Under the pieces are notes generated by a model, which was not told the origin of the DNA, did not search any database, and saw nothing but the letters and a program-made list of their open reading frames with translations. Below, one piece after another: positions 23,301 to 34,500 of a stretch of 61,837 nt of DNA (the first letter of the stretch is position 1; every line of letters starts with the position of its first letter). The position numbers and the translations under genes were made by a program. The DNA is taken from assembly GCA_032358255.1 (NCBI GenBank), contig JAULBX010025409.1:1-61837 (forward strand), read 5' to 3'. Source of the DNA: Heterotrichella gracilis (taxonomy: Eukaryota > Sar > Xanthophyceae > Tribonematales > Xanthonemataceae).

Positions 23301-25925
23301 AAACCTTGGTGGAGCTCATTACATACTCCTCCCCTCAGAAACGCAAGTAAGGCCGACGCATGCCTTGCGCACCCATTTACCCCCTGTCTCACCCCCCTGC
23401 TGATCTGGCTGTATCGTTGAAACGCTTGCAAGTAAGTCTCCTTCTCCCCTGCAGCGTGGTTGAGTACCTCCAGGGCTACATCGGGCAGCCCCCTTTTGGA
23501 TTCCCCGAGCCCCTGCGCAGCAAGGTGCTCAAGGGGCGCCCAGTGATAGAGGGCAGGCCTGGGGCAAGCATGGCGGATGTCAACCTAAGGCAGCTGGAGC
23601 AGGTGAGGCTTGGGTAGCTGGGGGAGGTGGGTGCGGGTTGGTGCATGTGGGGTTTGCGTGTGATATTTGGGCACCACTGGGGGCATGCATTGGCATGCAA
23701 GTGGAACAGTTGTCAATGAGGTCAGGGTAGCCAAAATCAGGTCAGCGATAGAGGACAAGCATGGCCGATGAGACCCTCTGGCAGCTGGACCAGGGGTATA
23801 CTAATATACTAACGTTGGTATATTAGTATACCCCTGGCTGGAGCAGGCCGGTGTTGGGGCATGTGGGTTCAAGGGTGCCATTGGGAGCGCACGGGGGGCA
23901 CATGATGGGGGTGGTTGCATACACCAGGGTGGGTGCTGGGGCATGTGCGATAGAGCAGCCAAGGTTGCATGCCATGCGGCAGTGCATCCCATGCAACGGA
24001 TGCGGTCGCTTCAACTTTCATGCAGCAGGCACAAATGCATTGCCTGGGTTCCTGGCTGAGCCCATGCCGGCACGTGGCATTTGACCCCGTCTCCCCCATT
24101 TTTTGCCCCACAGGTCCTGCGTGACAAGTACCAGGGCACCGCCAGCATCACCCACAAGGATGTGCTGTCAGCGGCAATCTACCCCAAGGTGTACGAGGAG
24201 TACAGGTGCGCAAACCCTAAACCCTAGAGGACAAGGGTGAACCATGCCAGAGGGTTTACTATGCCATAACACTGCAGCGGCGTTTCACGGACAAGTACCT
24301 CCCAAAATCCCTAGTCAACACCCCCATAACCCTCTCACCACAAGGCACTCCGCTTCCTGGCAGGCACAACATGGTTATGTACAGCCAATGCATTGAGATC
24401 CTGCGCACGCGCGCCGCCAAACCCTATTAAACCCTCCACAAACCCTCCCCACACACCCTCCGCACCACGCACCACTGCCACCACACTGGCTAACCTCCAC
24501 CTTCACCTCCACCTCCACCACCCACACACCCCCACACCCACCCCCGCAGGCAGTACGTGCTCAAGTACAGCCACTACATCGAGAACCTGCCCACGCGCGC
24601 CTTCCTCACCCCACTTGGGGTCGACGAGGAGATTGAGTTTGAGCTGTCCCAGGGGAACAACGTGCACATCAAGCTGAAGGCAAAGGGAGACCTCACACCC
24701 AGCGGCACCCGAGACGTGTTTTTCGAGATCAACGGGGTACCGCGGGTGGTGGAGGTGGAGGACCGGACCGCCGCCAGTGCGGCGACAGTGGGTGAGTTGG
24801 GGGGGTGGTTGCGAGTTGTGCCGTTTGGGTAGGGTTTTATTGGGGTTTTGGTAGGGTGAGTGTGGGGGGACGGCGGGGTCACCCCCAGCGGCACCTGGGA
24901 TGTGTTCTTTGAAATCAACTGGTTGCCTAAGGTGGTGGAGGTGGAAGACAGGACGGCGGCCAGCGCAGCCACAGTGGGTGCGTTTGGGGGTTTGTGGAGG
25001 GTTTGGTCGCGTGTTTGTGCCGTATTGGTAGGGTTTGGGGTTTTGGTAGGGCTTGGGGAGATGGCTGCGCAGCTGACCCAAAACCCTAAAAAAAACCCTA
25101 CACCCTTGCACCTCCACACCGCGTGCGCAGACAGCAGCCCCCATTCACCCCCTCACCCCCCTCCCTCCCCCCACCCGCAGCCAAGCGGCCCCTGCGCGAG
25201 AAGGGCGACCTGTCTGTGCTTGGCAGCGTGACTGCACCCATGTCAGGGGAGGTGCTGGAGGTGGCTGCGAGGCCTGGGGAGTGGGTGGCTGCGGGTCAGC
25301 GCCTGGTGGTGTTGAGTGCAATGAAGATGGAGACCAGCGTGTGCGCGCCATGTGGCGGCAACGTTCGCCATGTGGCGGTGGTCAAGGTGGGTGGGTGGGT
25401 GTGCGGGGTGTTGGGGATGGGGCAGATAAGAGTGCAGGGTGTTGGTCAAGGTGTGTGACGGGATGTGTGTGGGGAGGATAGTGCTGGTGGTGCTGAGTGC
25501 AATCAAGATGGAGACCGGCGTATGCGCTGTGTGCGAGAAAGTGGCGGTGCGTGTGGAGGTGGGGGGCTGGCTGTGGTCGAGGTTGTGGGTTGTTTGGTGT
25601 GTGTTGAGGCCAAGTAAAGCGTGCGGAAATTGATGGTGATGCGTAGCTTGATGGGTAGCCAACGAAAGATTGTTGTGGAGGCACTATTTGAAGTACCTGT
25701 GTCTGTTGGACATTCGTGACCATGCGACTCCTTCCTTCTCTTTGCAATCCAGAGGAATTTCTTGACACCCCTCCCCTCGTGTGTACCTCCCAGGGCGACC
25801 AGCTTGACGCCGGTGACCTCCTAGTGTTCATCGAGCAAGGGGACCCAAAGGCCCTGGAGGGGGACGACGTGAATCCGGATGATGCAGCGGTGGCGATTGC
25901 ATCAGGGGAATGGCGCGTGGCCTGA
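14336..25925 (+). CDS. PYC: Pyruvate carboxylase (biotin-dependent), complete
   Basis: Pyruvate carboxylase converts pyruvate, bicarbonate and ATP to oxaloacetate. Twenty-one exons join in frame (1271 aa): 14336-14578, 14788-14892, 15659-15913, 16235-16421, 16685-16800, 17086-17160, 17499-17669, 18063-18359, 18822-19061, 19487-19686, 20023-20233, 20527-20751, 21084-21211, 21989-22182, 22557-22795, 23090-23199, 23455-23602, 24114-24205, 24550-24791, 25181-25386 and 25794-25925. The first ~80 residues are Arg/Ser/His-rich, suggesting a mitochondrial presequence. Biotin-carboxylase motifs include [16 protein letters not shown], the glycine-rich [10 protein letters not shown] and [18 protein letters not shown]. 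Carboxyltransferase motifs include [46 protein letters not shown] and HVHTHDTAG, whose metal-binding histidines are visible. The tetramerisation region is recognisable and the biotin site is SAMKMET. Length exceeds the usual ~1150-1180 aa by about the presequence plus a short acidic tail. Many introns carry decayed copies of neighbouring exon ends. Confidence 0.95.
17389..17452 (+). repeat. Exon shadow of carboxylase exon 7
   Basis: A decayed copy of the [18 protein letters not shown] exon start (real at 17499) retains a TTTTAG acceptor-like end and a GCAGTCAAGC segment from later in the same exon. A related fragment of exon 6 lies at 17199-17236. Confidence 0.6.
17966..18001 (+). repeat. Exon shadow of carboxylase exon 8
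   Basis: The string around GGAGCACACAG...GAGATCACA copies the [18 protein letters not shown] start of the exon at 18063 in direct orientation, about 95 bp upstream. Confidence 0.6.
18650..18730 (+). repeat. Exon shadow of carboxylase exon 9
   Basis: About 80 bp match the real exon at 18822 with few differences, including the CAG acceptor. The copy reads a stop early after the acceptor and has no donor, so it is not a usable exon. Confidence 0.8.
20478..20497 (+). repeat. TTTAGGG-like tract in carboxylase intron
   Basis: GGTTTAGGGTTTTAGGG-type sequence lies about 30 bp before the acceptor of the exon at 20527. Both TTTAGGG and TTTTAGGG spacing are present. Confidence 0.7.
21008..21032 (+). 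repeat. Exon shadow of carboxylase exon 13 start
   Basis: CCCTCAG followed by a copy of the [16 protein letters not shown] start (real at 21084) reads YTPDYYLS. The copy, about 76 bp upstream, carries its own acceptor. Confidence 0.65.
21253..21314 (+). repeat. Exon shadow of carboxylase exon 13 end with donor
   Basis: About 60 bp copy the [26 protein letters not shown] exon end together with its GTAGGG donor (real end at 21211). A third, shorter and more decayed copy of the same GGGGCTGCT segment lies at 21614-21645. Confidence 0.8.
21801..21885 (+). repeat. Well-preserved exon shadow of carboxylase exon 14
   Basis: Roughly 80 bp match the exon starting at 21989 with only a handful of differences. 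The copy has a CGCAG acceptor, an open frame reading [18 protein letters not shown], and a GTAAGT donor-like site created where the real exon continues. The real exon reads [17 protein letters not shown]. Confidence 0.8.
22434..22495 (+). repeat. Exon shadow of carboxylase exon 15
   Basis: A CCTGCAG acceptor is followed by a copy of the [23 protein letters not shown] start (real at 22557). The shadow reads [15 protein letters not shown] and then diverges. Confidence 0.75.
23201..23302 (+). repeat. Telomere-like tract plus exon shadow of carboxylase exon 16 end
   Basis: After the donor at 23200 come several AAACCCTAA-type units. A copy of the [21 protein letters not shown] exon end, with its GGTGGGG donor region, follows at 23248-23302 and reads [13 protein letters not shown]. 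Confidence 0.75.
23746..23837. repeat. Exon 17 shadow ending in a near-perfect 48-bp palindrome
   Basis: A decayed copy of the carboxylase exon 17 end ([10 protein letters not shown] region, real end 23602) runs to about 23792. It merges into an inverted repeat: 23790-23809 pairs perfectly with 23818-23837 (20 bp each) around TAACGTTG. The arm contains GGGTATACTAATATAC. Confidence 0.85.
24878..24984 (+). repeat. Exon shadow of carboxylase exon 19 end
   Basis: More than 100 bp copy the exon segment encoding [20 protein letters not shown] and beyond (real 24689-24795), including the GTGGGTG donor region. The shadow stays open and reads [20 protein letters not shown]. Confidence 0.8.
25478..25560 (+). 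repeat. Exon shadow of the biotin-site exon
   Basis: A copy of the exon region encoding [15 protein letters not shown] (real within 25181-25386) reads [15 protein letters not shown]. The methionine before the biotinyl lysine has become Ile, and the lysine itself is retained. No usable acceptor or donor pair is evident. Confidence 0.75.
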
Positions 25926-27682
25926 GCAGCAATGGCCTCTGGAATGGTGCCTGAGATGGCAGCAGCAATGGCATTGGGACTGGTGTATCATTGGCAAATG
26001 GCGCGTCGTCTACAAAGGCAGCAGCAATATGACTACTGGGATGGCGCGCCATCACTCGATGATGTGGTATAGGGGATTGCATGGGGACGATGGCGCTTTG
26101 CGGGAGGCGGCAGCTGTGATGCCTGGGGGGCCAGCATGTTAGACTGGGAGTATTGTACCATATGGGAATGTGTTATCAGATGTGCTGGCACAGGAGTGGC
26201 TGTCTGCAGCAGATGGGTGGTGGGTGGTGCAGCATATATAGCTGGGTATAGGAGGGGAATAATAGCGGGGGTTGTGTTGCAAGTGAGAGAGGTGCCACCC
26301 ACGGGTAGAGGGGTGGATGTGTGCCATACATATTTGGTATAGACTAAGCATATTTTCAACATGGCATAGTCGTATATGTGTTGTAACAGGCAGAATGCCA
26401 GTAGTTTGATGAGATCTTGGCAACGTCTACAGGACCTATATAAATGATGTCAGCAATTGGTCCAATCCAGAGCCAATCATGTGACGTCACAGGCAGCATG
26501 GCCTAGGTTTGACACTTGAAGTCAGTAGCAAGATTAGTGCCATCCGACCACCTCTGGCATGACTGCAGGCTTGTGTACATGTGGGCGCCTTCTGCACTGG
26601 CAGTGCCCGCCAATGGGCGCTGCAAATGTACGCTCATGAGCAGATGCATTTTTGCATTGGGGCAAAGAGCAGATAACCACCAATCATACATGGAATAGTA
26701 TTGATGCAGCTGTGCGCGCCAATCGACAAGCAGAGTTGGTTGTACCCAGTGTAGGAGCACTGTCAGAGTTCACAGTTGGGTGTGGGTGCGATGGGGGCGT
26801 TGGGACAACCAAAAACGACTTCTTGAGCAACGAGCCCAGCTTGCAAGTGTCGGGTGATTGGCAAAAAGTGCCAAAATGTCACATCTTTAGTGGGTCACTC
26901 TTGTAGTGGGTGCCAATTGTGTTGGGTGCCAACCAAACTTCCACTAGTGGACAATGAATGCATCAGTGGGTATTGCAACCGAGGTGTACTGGCCTGAAGG
27001 GCGTGTGAGAGGTTGCCGAAACGCAGCATGCCCACTTTGAATATTAGAAACAGACACGCCTGCACGTGCATTGGGCCAATGGTGTTGGCACTGCAATGCA
27101 TGCATAAGGTGGACCAGTGAAGCGGCAGATGCATGCATGCACCCAGCCCAGCTTGCACAAAGCCTGTGAGAGCTGCTTGTATGTTGATGGGCATCAAAAT
27201 CTCATATCCTAGGTGCTGCTGGGTACTACCACCTTCCAAGGGTCCTTCTGCCAGGCGTGGCTATCGTGGGCCACTGCACCAACCCTCCTGACATGACAGC
27301 CCTTGCCTCGCATGCCGAGCAGGAAAGGTGTTGGAAACGCTGCACCCACCTGGGGCGATGTATTTCTGGCCACATGGACCACTCCTCATGCACTCACACT
27401 CCAGCAGGAGGTCGTTGGTTGGGTTGTTTTGTGGCTGCACTATTAGCATCCCCCTTCCTGCCCCCCAAGTCAGCACGGCGTCAGACAGCTTTGACTGCAC
27501 ACACATATAGGCTGTTGACCCGCAACACGAGCAACTTTTTTTGTCTGTGTGAACGTTGCAACCCTCCATCAATACTCCGATCTTGGTGCATTTCGTATTC
27601 AAACAGCTATCACACTGCCTATTCTCCAAGTTGCGCTGCTGCAAGCGAGCCGCGATTGCCGAGGCAAACCCCCTTTTGGAGG
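25926..27682. other. Intergenic region after pyruvate carboxylase
   Basis: The first ~200 bp repeat GGAATGGCGCG/GGATGGCGC motifs resembling the end of the last carboxylase exon. The remainder shows no domain or convincing exon. A long open frame (27257-27811) covers the proposed kinase-array start but most of it has no coding support. Confidence 0.4.
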
Positions 27683-30600
27683 ATGGACAGCCGAAGGCCT
27701 GCTTCTGTCCTCCAAGCGCTTTGCAAAGGTGAGTGCAAGCGTGTGTTATACCAGGTTTGCGTGAGCAACGTCGGTGCGTCGCCACAGGGGCGAGGGTTGT
27801 GGTTTGAATAGCAGCCCCTGCGATGGGGGGCCTCGGTACCACCGGTGTGCGAAAGAGCAGCACAAAGTCCCTCGTTCCAACGCTTTCTAGGCCACATTAG
27901 TGCTTTGCTATATGCCATAACGTATTCTGCGTTGATAGTGCGTCTGATCACGTTGATTGGTTGGTCATTTGCCTCTGACCACCATTCGCCGACCTGCTGA
28001 TGGGTTTGAAACCACTTACAACCAAAAACCTTTGCACCCGCACTCTGTGAAAGCCGTGCTGACAGTACCAAGCTATCAGTATTGTTTCTTGGCGTTTTTA
28101 TCGTTTCTTTCTTTCGTCTGCAGCTAGTTTCGTATGAGTCGGCCGTCCCACGATTCACATTGCTGACGCCACATGTTACATGCGTTGACCGTGCATGAAA
28201 ATGAGTTTGCACGCTCACATGCACCCTTGTTTCACGTCAATGCCCCGCACTCTCTTTAAAAATGTGTCTTTGTGTCTTTGCAGGCGCTCGCGAATTTGTT
28301 CTCAACGCATTTGCGTTCAAGGCCTCCCACCATGGCGCCCGACGTGTGAAGCTCCTCTCATCCCCCCACCGCACTGCGGGGCTTGGTCAGGGCTTCACCT
28401 GGGGCCGTTCGAGGCCTGGCCAGAGCTTCTCCTGCGGGTACTCTGGTCATCTGGTGCAGCCACCCATCGTGCTGCCACCCATCGCACGAGTGGTACTGCG
28501 GCCCACCCCCGAAGCTGCGGCCCAACCACGGTGCAGCGAGGCTGCAGCAGCTTCCACCCAAGCTTCAGCAGCAGTCTTGACCCCAGCCGTCGTCGCTGTC
28601 CAGGAGGCCCAAGTTGCCACCGCTTCAAATGAGGTGCACGAGCAGAGGACGGCTGACACCCAAGGTGTGTTTGGTCTCATTTGATACCATATGGCACATT
28701 GCACATTGCACATGTGCTGGTGTTTTCCCTGTGATGCCTAGCACCTTTAAAGGTTGAATTTACCCTGTGTTTCACGTGCTGACAGCCACTGTTCCACTGT
28801 GCAGGGTTCCCAGCCGAGCCAGTCGATGAGGACGCACACAGGAAGGGTGCGGAGGTGCTCTGCTTGGAAGCAGGGCACCAGCAGCAGAGGAGCAGCACCG
28901 CAGGTGGGTTGAGCGCACAAGTGCACATACTAGTACTGGACTCTTTGTGTACTTTCTGCCTTGTGATGTCTTTGTTGTGCCCCAGTAACAATTACTGATA
29001 CTTTTCTGACAGTTGCTGTGGTTGTGCAGGCTTCCGCAGGATGCGGGTGCTCCTCATGAAGGATGTGCCGCCAGTTCCCCGGTTGTGCATCAGGAGGGAG
29101 GCGGAGCCAGTGGCGCAAGGTGCGCAGGCCTGACCTGAAGGTCCCCTGTTTTGCTGCCACCACTCCTTGCCATTCCTTATTTGCCTAATCTGCCAGCCTG
29201 CCTGTTTAGGGTGTAGGGTTTTGCAGCGCCACAGCAGTGTTTCTGTTGCTGGATGTTTTGCCCTGTATGCACCATTCCTCGCGCGACGTTCTGACACCCT
29301 GTTTCACATCCTGCGCAGTCCCGTCTGTCCCCATCATTGCCCAGAGCCTCCCAGCCGCGGCCTTCTTCACCTGGCCTGGAAGAAACCCTAAAGCCAGCCC
29401 CTCTGCGCCACCAACCATCAACTGCAACATCCTGGACGGGCTCCCCACCTGCATTGAGGAGCTCTCACTCCAATTGCAACAGCACCCCATCAGCACCATC
29501 TGGGGACAGGGCGGTCATGCACAGAGCGTGCACGTGGGGTTGGGACCTGCTGTGACAAATCTCAGGTAGGGGAAGTATTGGACAGGCGGGCAATGCCCTT
29601 GTATTTGCTACCTCCTATTCCTCAATCAACGGGCCTGTTCAAGGACAGGTTGCGTAGTCTATTACTGTTAAATTACCCATTTCTTTGGCATGCCGCAGGA
29701 TGCCCTCACTTGGGCTCGAGCTAGAAGAGCTGGAATCTGCACTGACGCAGCTGGTGGTGTTAGGCAGCCCGCTGATGCGACTGGCCACAGCCGCCAGCAT
29801 TTCCTTCCGCTACATGGTGGTGCAGGTAGGGAAATTTCAATGTTTAATGTCAGGCAGGTGGCCAATACCTTTCTCTTTGTGCACTCTTCTTTGCCCTGTG
29901 GTAGCGTAAGTAATTAGTGAAATAAAAAAATGTATTTTCCTCGTGCAGGTGGAGGGCGGGGACCATCCGCTGGCCCTCAAGGCCTTCAACGGCACCCATG
30001 CAACTGGGAACCCCATGGATGCACTGCGGGATGCAGTGGCGTTGGCTATGTACGCCGGCTGCCACATCCTCGTCCACGTGGAGGCCATCGTTGTAAATGA
30101 TGATGGGCTGGTGCTGGGCCTACACATGGAGCTGTTTCTGTACTCAGGGGACAGCCTCTGGAGGTGCAACATGCCCTGTGTAGCCTGATGCTGCATGTGC
30201 ACTGACTAATTAGTGCAATAGTGATGCTATTTAATCAGTCGGATTGATATGAATTTGTTCAATAATGGTTGATTTTGAATTTGAATCTCCCCACCCCAGC
30301 GCAGCCCCTGACAGTGCCATGCCTGTGTCTGTGCAGGATGCGAGTGGTGCTCTTCAGGGTCCAAGGCGTGCCTAGCGTGCCGCGGGTGTGCATGAGGAGG
30401 GAGGCGGAGCCAGTGGCGCAAGGTGCGCAGGCCTGACCGGTCACATGCTTTGCTGCCAGGACTGCTTGCCATCCTTTTATTTGCCAGCCTGCCTGTTTAG
30501 GGTGTAGGGTGTAGGGTTTAGGGTTTTGCAGTGCCACAGCAGTGTTTTTGTTGCTGGGTGTTTTGCCCTGCATATGCCCTGTATGTACCACCGGTGCTGA

Positions 30601-31405
30601 CACCCTGTTTGACATCCTGTGCAGTCCCGGCTGGGGCCATCGCTGCGCAGAGGCTCCCAGCGACATCCCTCTTCGCATGGATCAACAACCCTGCAGCCAG
30701 CCCCTGGGTGCCCCCAATATTGAACTACATCAACATCGGCATCTTCCCCCAGCTCCCTCCCCTCATCGAGGAGCTCCTATGCCAAGCGCAGCAGCACCCA
30801 GTCATGACCATCAGTGTCTGGGGACAGCGCGTGCAGAGGGTGGGGATGGGCCCTAAGGATGTGACATGGCTCAGGTAGGGGGAATATGTAGGCAATGCAC
30901 TTGTATTTGCTAACTTAGTGACTCTTCCCTTTTCAATCAATGCGCCTATTCAAATTGAGGTTGCGTAGTGTTTCACCTATTTCTTTTTGCGTGCCGCAGG
31001 ACGCTCTCATTCAGGCTCCAGTTGGAATTCGCAGTGATGCAGCGGGTGGTGCTGGGCAGCCTGCTGATGCAACTGGCAGCCGCTTCCACCCAGTCTGCAG
31101 CAGCAGTCGTGACCCCAGAGGCGATCACTAAAGAGGAGCCCCAACCAGGCACCTCTTCATGCGAGGTGCAAGCGCAGAGGAGGGCCGACACCCAAGGTGT
31201 GTACATGTTTGCGCATGGTGCTTTCCCTGCAGCTGTGCACATGTGATTCCTAGCTTAATGCCTAGCCATAGCACCTGCACCCTGCTGTGTTCCTGACATC
31301 CACTGTTACATCCATTGTGCAGGGTTCCCAGCCGAGCCAGTTGATGAGGGTGCACACAGGAAGGGTGCAGAGGTGCTCTGCTTGGAAGCAGGGCACCAGC
31401 AATAG
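27683..31405 (+). CDS. Kinase-module array, proximal half (modules A and B), ending at a nonsense codon
   Basis: Exons join in frame: 27683-27728 (tentative start, MDSRRPASVLQALCK), 28284-28664, 28805-28903, 29030-29119, 29319-29565, 29699-29825, 29949-30163, 30337-30422, 30625-30874, 31000-31196 and 31323-31405 (606 aa). Module A holds an unrecognised region with NCNILDGLPTCIEELSLQ, then a kinase N-lobe with PLALKAF (VAIK lysine) and VVNDDGLVLGLHMEL. It lacks the glycine loop: its exon is 57 nt shorter than in module C. Module A also lacks the catalytic C-lobe. Its last exon splices in phase straight into module B (RMRVVLF...). Module B repeats the unrecognised region, is truncated before the kinase, and returns to the RRADTQ/GFPAEP exons, where CAA-TAG ends the frame. 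The next exon (31556) would continue in frame past this stop. The N-terminus and any function are uncertain. Confidence 0.55.
30496..30528 (+). repeat. TTTAGGG-like tract in a module intron
   Basis: GTTTAGGGTGTAGGGTGTAGGGTTTAGGG-type sequence, present in shorter form in the equivalent introns of modules A (29204-29222) and C (31995-32011). Confidence 0.75.
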
Positions 31406-31566
31406 AGGAACAGCACAGCAGGTGGGTTGAGCGCACATGCATGGATGTACACATCAGTACTGGTCTCTTTATCTTTGTGCTCGGTGACGTCCATGGTGTG
31501 CCCCAGTAACAACCAACCACTAATACTTTTCCAACACCTTCTGGCTCTTTTGCAGGGTGTTGCAGG

Positions 31567-34500
31567 ATGAGGGTGCACCAGGGCAGGGTGCAGAAGGTGC
31601 ACAAGCGATGGGTGCTGGCTGATGATCATGAGGGTGAGAGTGATGAGGTGGAGGATGCTTCAGAGCTGACCTACCTCAAGGTTCAGCAGCTGCAGCACCA
31701 GCAGCAGAGGAGGGCGGCAGAAGGTAGGTTTGAGCGCACCCACTTGGTTTTGTTGCCTGGTCAGAGGGCGTTGTGTTGCCCAATACCGCACAGTGATGTG
31801 GATTTAACTGCTGCTGTGGTTGTGCAGGCGGCCGCAAGATGCGGGTGCCCCTCAAGCCCAGGGTCCAAGGCGTGCTGCGGGTGTGCCCCAGGAGAGATGC
31901 GGCGCCAGTGGCCCAAGGTGCGCAGACCTGACCAGTCCCCTGTTCTGCTGCCTTGACTCCTTGACATCCTTTTTTGCCTAATTTGCCTGCCTGTTCAGGG
32001 TTTAGGGTTTTGCAGTGCCACAGAGGTATTTCTGTTTTGCCCTGCATACACCTTCCCTTATGCGGTGTTCTGACGCGCTGATCCACATCCTGTGCAGTCC
32101 CGGCTGGCCCCATCGTTGCTCAAGGCCTCCCAGCGGCTGCCATCCGTGACTGGATCAAGAACCCTGAAGCCAACTGCGCGGCGCGAATCATCGATTACAA
32201 CATCCTGGACCAGCTTCCCGACTTGATCGAGGAGCTCTCCCTCCAAGCGCAAGATGACCCAATCATCACCATCAGTGTCCGGGGAAAGGGCGTAGATGCA
32301 CAGAGCGTGCACGTGGCGTTGGGGGCCCATGATGTGACATGGCTCAGGTAGGGGACAGGAGGGCAAAGCCCTTGTAATTGCTAACTCCTATTTCTCAACT
32401 TGATGATCGACTTGATGATCAACTCGCCTGTTCAAGTACAGGTTGCATTGTGTTGTACTGTTCATTTACTATGTTTTTGGCGTGTCACAGGCTGTACTCA
32501 TATGGCCTCGAGCTGGAAGTGCAGCTATCGGCAGTGACTCAGCGGGTGGTGTTTGGCACCCTGCTGATGCGGCTGGCGACAGCGGCTGGCATCCCATTTC
32601 GCTACATGTCAGACATCGGACCGCTGCGCGAGCAGCTTGGAGTGGGAGGCTATGGGGTGGTGTGGCGCGCGCAGGTAGGGGGTTTACCAGACAGGAGGGC
32701 GATACCTGACTCTTTGCTTACTCCTTTTTGGCCTAGGGCAGCTGCGGCAGCGTATACGCATGCATGTAATTGTAATGTGGTATACTGATCCCTCTGCGCC
32801 AGGGTAACTAATTACTTATGTATTTGTCCTTGTGCAGGTGGCGGATTGGGACCAGCCGCTGGCCCTCAAGCTGTTCATGGGCCCGAATGCAACTGGGAAC
32901 CCCGTGGATGCGCTTCGCGATGTGCACTGCCATGTTTGCCGGCGCAAGCAATCTCATCCAACTGGAGGCCACTGCTGTGTCCGATGATGGGCTGGTGCAG
33001 GGCCTGCTGATGGAGGAGTTCCCTGACCAGGGGGATACCCTGTGGAGGTGCAACACGCCCCCTGCGTAGCCTATGCTGCATGTGCACTGACTACTTAGTG
33101 CATTGATAATATCATATTATTCTCTGCTCAGTTAGTCCTTGATAATGCTCTGCTTAAATAATTAGTGCGTAATGATGTGAATAATCAGTGCTTGATAAGT
33201 GAACTGAATAATTAGTGGCTAACAATACAGTTAATCGGCCAGATTAATGTTAATTTGTCCAAAATTGGTTGATTGTAACTTGGAACCTCCCCACCCCAGT
33301 GCAGCCCCTGACAGTGCTATGTGTGTGTCTGTGCAGGAAGTGCTTGGAGCCTTCGCCCGAGGGACCCCTGCAGCGATTGCGCAACATGCTGACCTTTGCA
33401 GGCGGCATGGCCAGAGCTGTGGCAAAGCTGCACAACGAGGGCTGGGCCCACCTCGACCTCAAGCCAGCCAACGTTCTGGGGCGCATGGCCCAAGGCCGGC
33501 CCTCCCTGGTCATTTCGGACCTGGGGGGCGTAATAATGGTGGACCAGAACAGGATGGCGCGGCCGCTGATGTAAGTCTAGCCTTTCGCATGCATCCATGT
33601 CACTCGTGCCTTGTGCATGCTGCCTGCGTGGGCGCATGCTTGCTTGTGCGGATGCATGGGCCTACGATGATGGCGTCTGCCTTGTGCCGATGCCTTCAGT
33701 CCACACCTCATCCACGGTCCACCTCCTGCAAGCAGATTGCCTCCTCACCTCCCCTTGGCAAGCCCCATGTCTGACCCCCCTTGTTCTCCCTCCCCACAGG
33801 CTGACCATGGACTACGCCCCCCCTGAGGCATCCACACAGGAGGTGGTGCAGGGCTACGCGTTTGACGTGTGGTCGCTGGGCGTCATGCTGCGCAACATGG
33901 TGGATGATGCGGACATGGTGCTGTGCAATGAGCTGCCCACAGGGCTGATGGTGGCATGGACGAGGATGGCAGACATGTGCCTCGAGGTGGAGCCTGAGCA
34001 GAGGTGCAGCGCATGGCAGGTGGTGGCATTGGTGGAGGATATGGAGAGGAACTTGGAGGGGTGGGTGGCCGCCATAGAGATGGAGGAGGAGGTCCAGAGA
34101 AGGGCAGCTGCAAAGGGGGCCCCAGCGGCGGCCTTCCTTGGCTGGCTCAACTACCCTGAAGCCAGCTGTGTGGCCCCAATCATCGACTACGACATCCTCG
34201 ATGAGATCCCCAACCTCATCCAGGAGCTCTCATGCCAAGCGCAGCACGCAGTCAAGACCATCAATGTCATGGGACAGAGCGTGGGGCTGGGGCGCGGGGA
34301 TGTGGCAAATCTGATGTAGGTGAAATATTGGACAGGAGGGCAATGCCCTTGTAGCTGCCAACTCTTGTTCCTTGATCAACGCGCCTGTTCATGGACATAT
34401 TGCGTAGTAATACTGTGCATTAACCTATTTCTTTGGCGTGTCACAGGAGGCCCATATATGGGCTTGAGCTGGAAGTACAGCTGGCGGCTGTGACTCAGCG

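Noticed and set aside
27257..27811. 185-codon plus-strand open frame upstream of the kinase array
   Set aside because: Only its last 46 bp before a GTGAGT donor are phase-compatible with the array. The rest has no domain and is matched by an equally long antisense frame.
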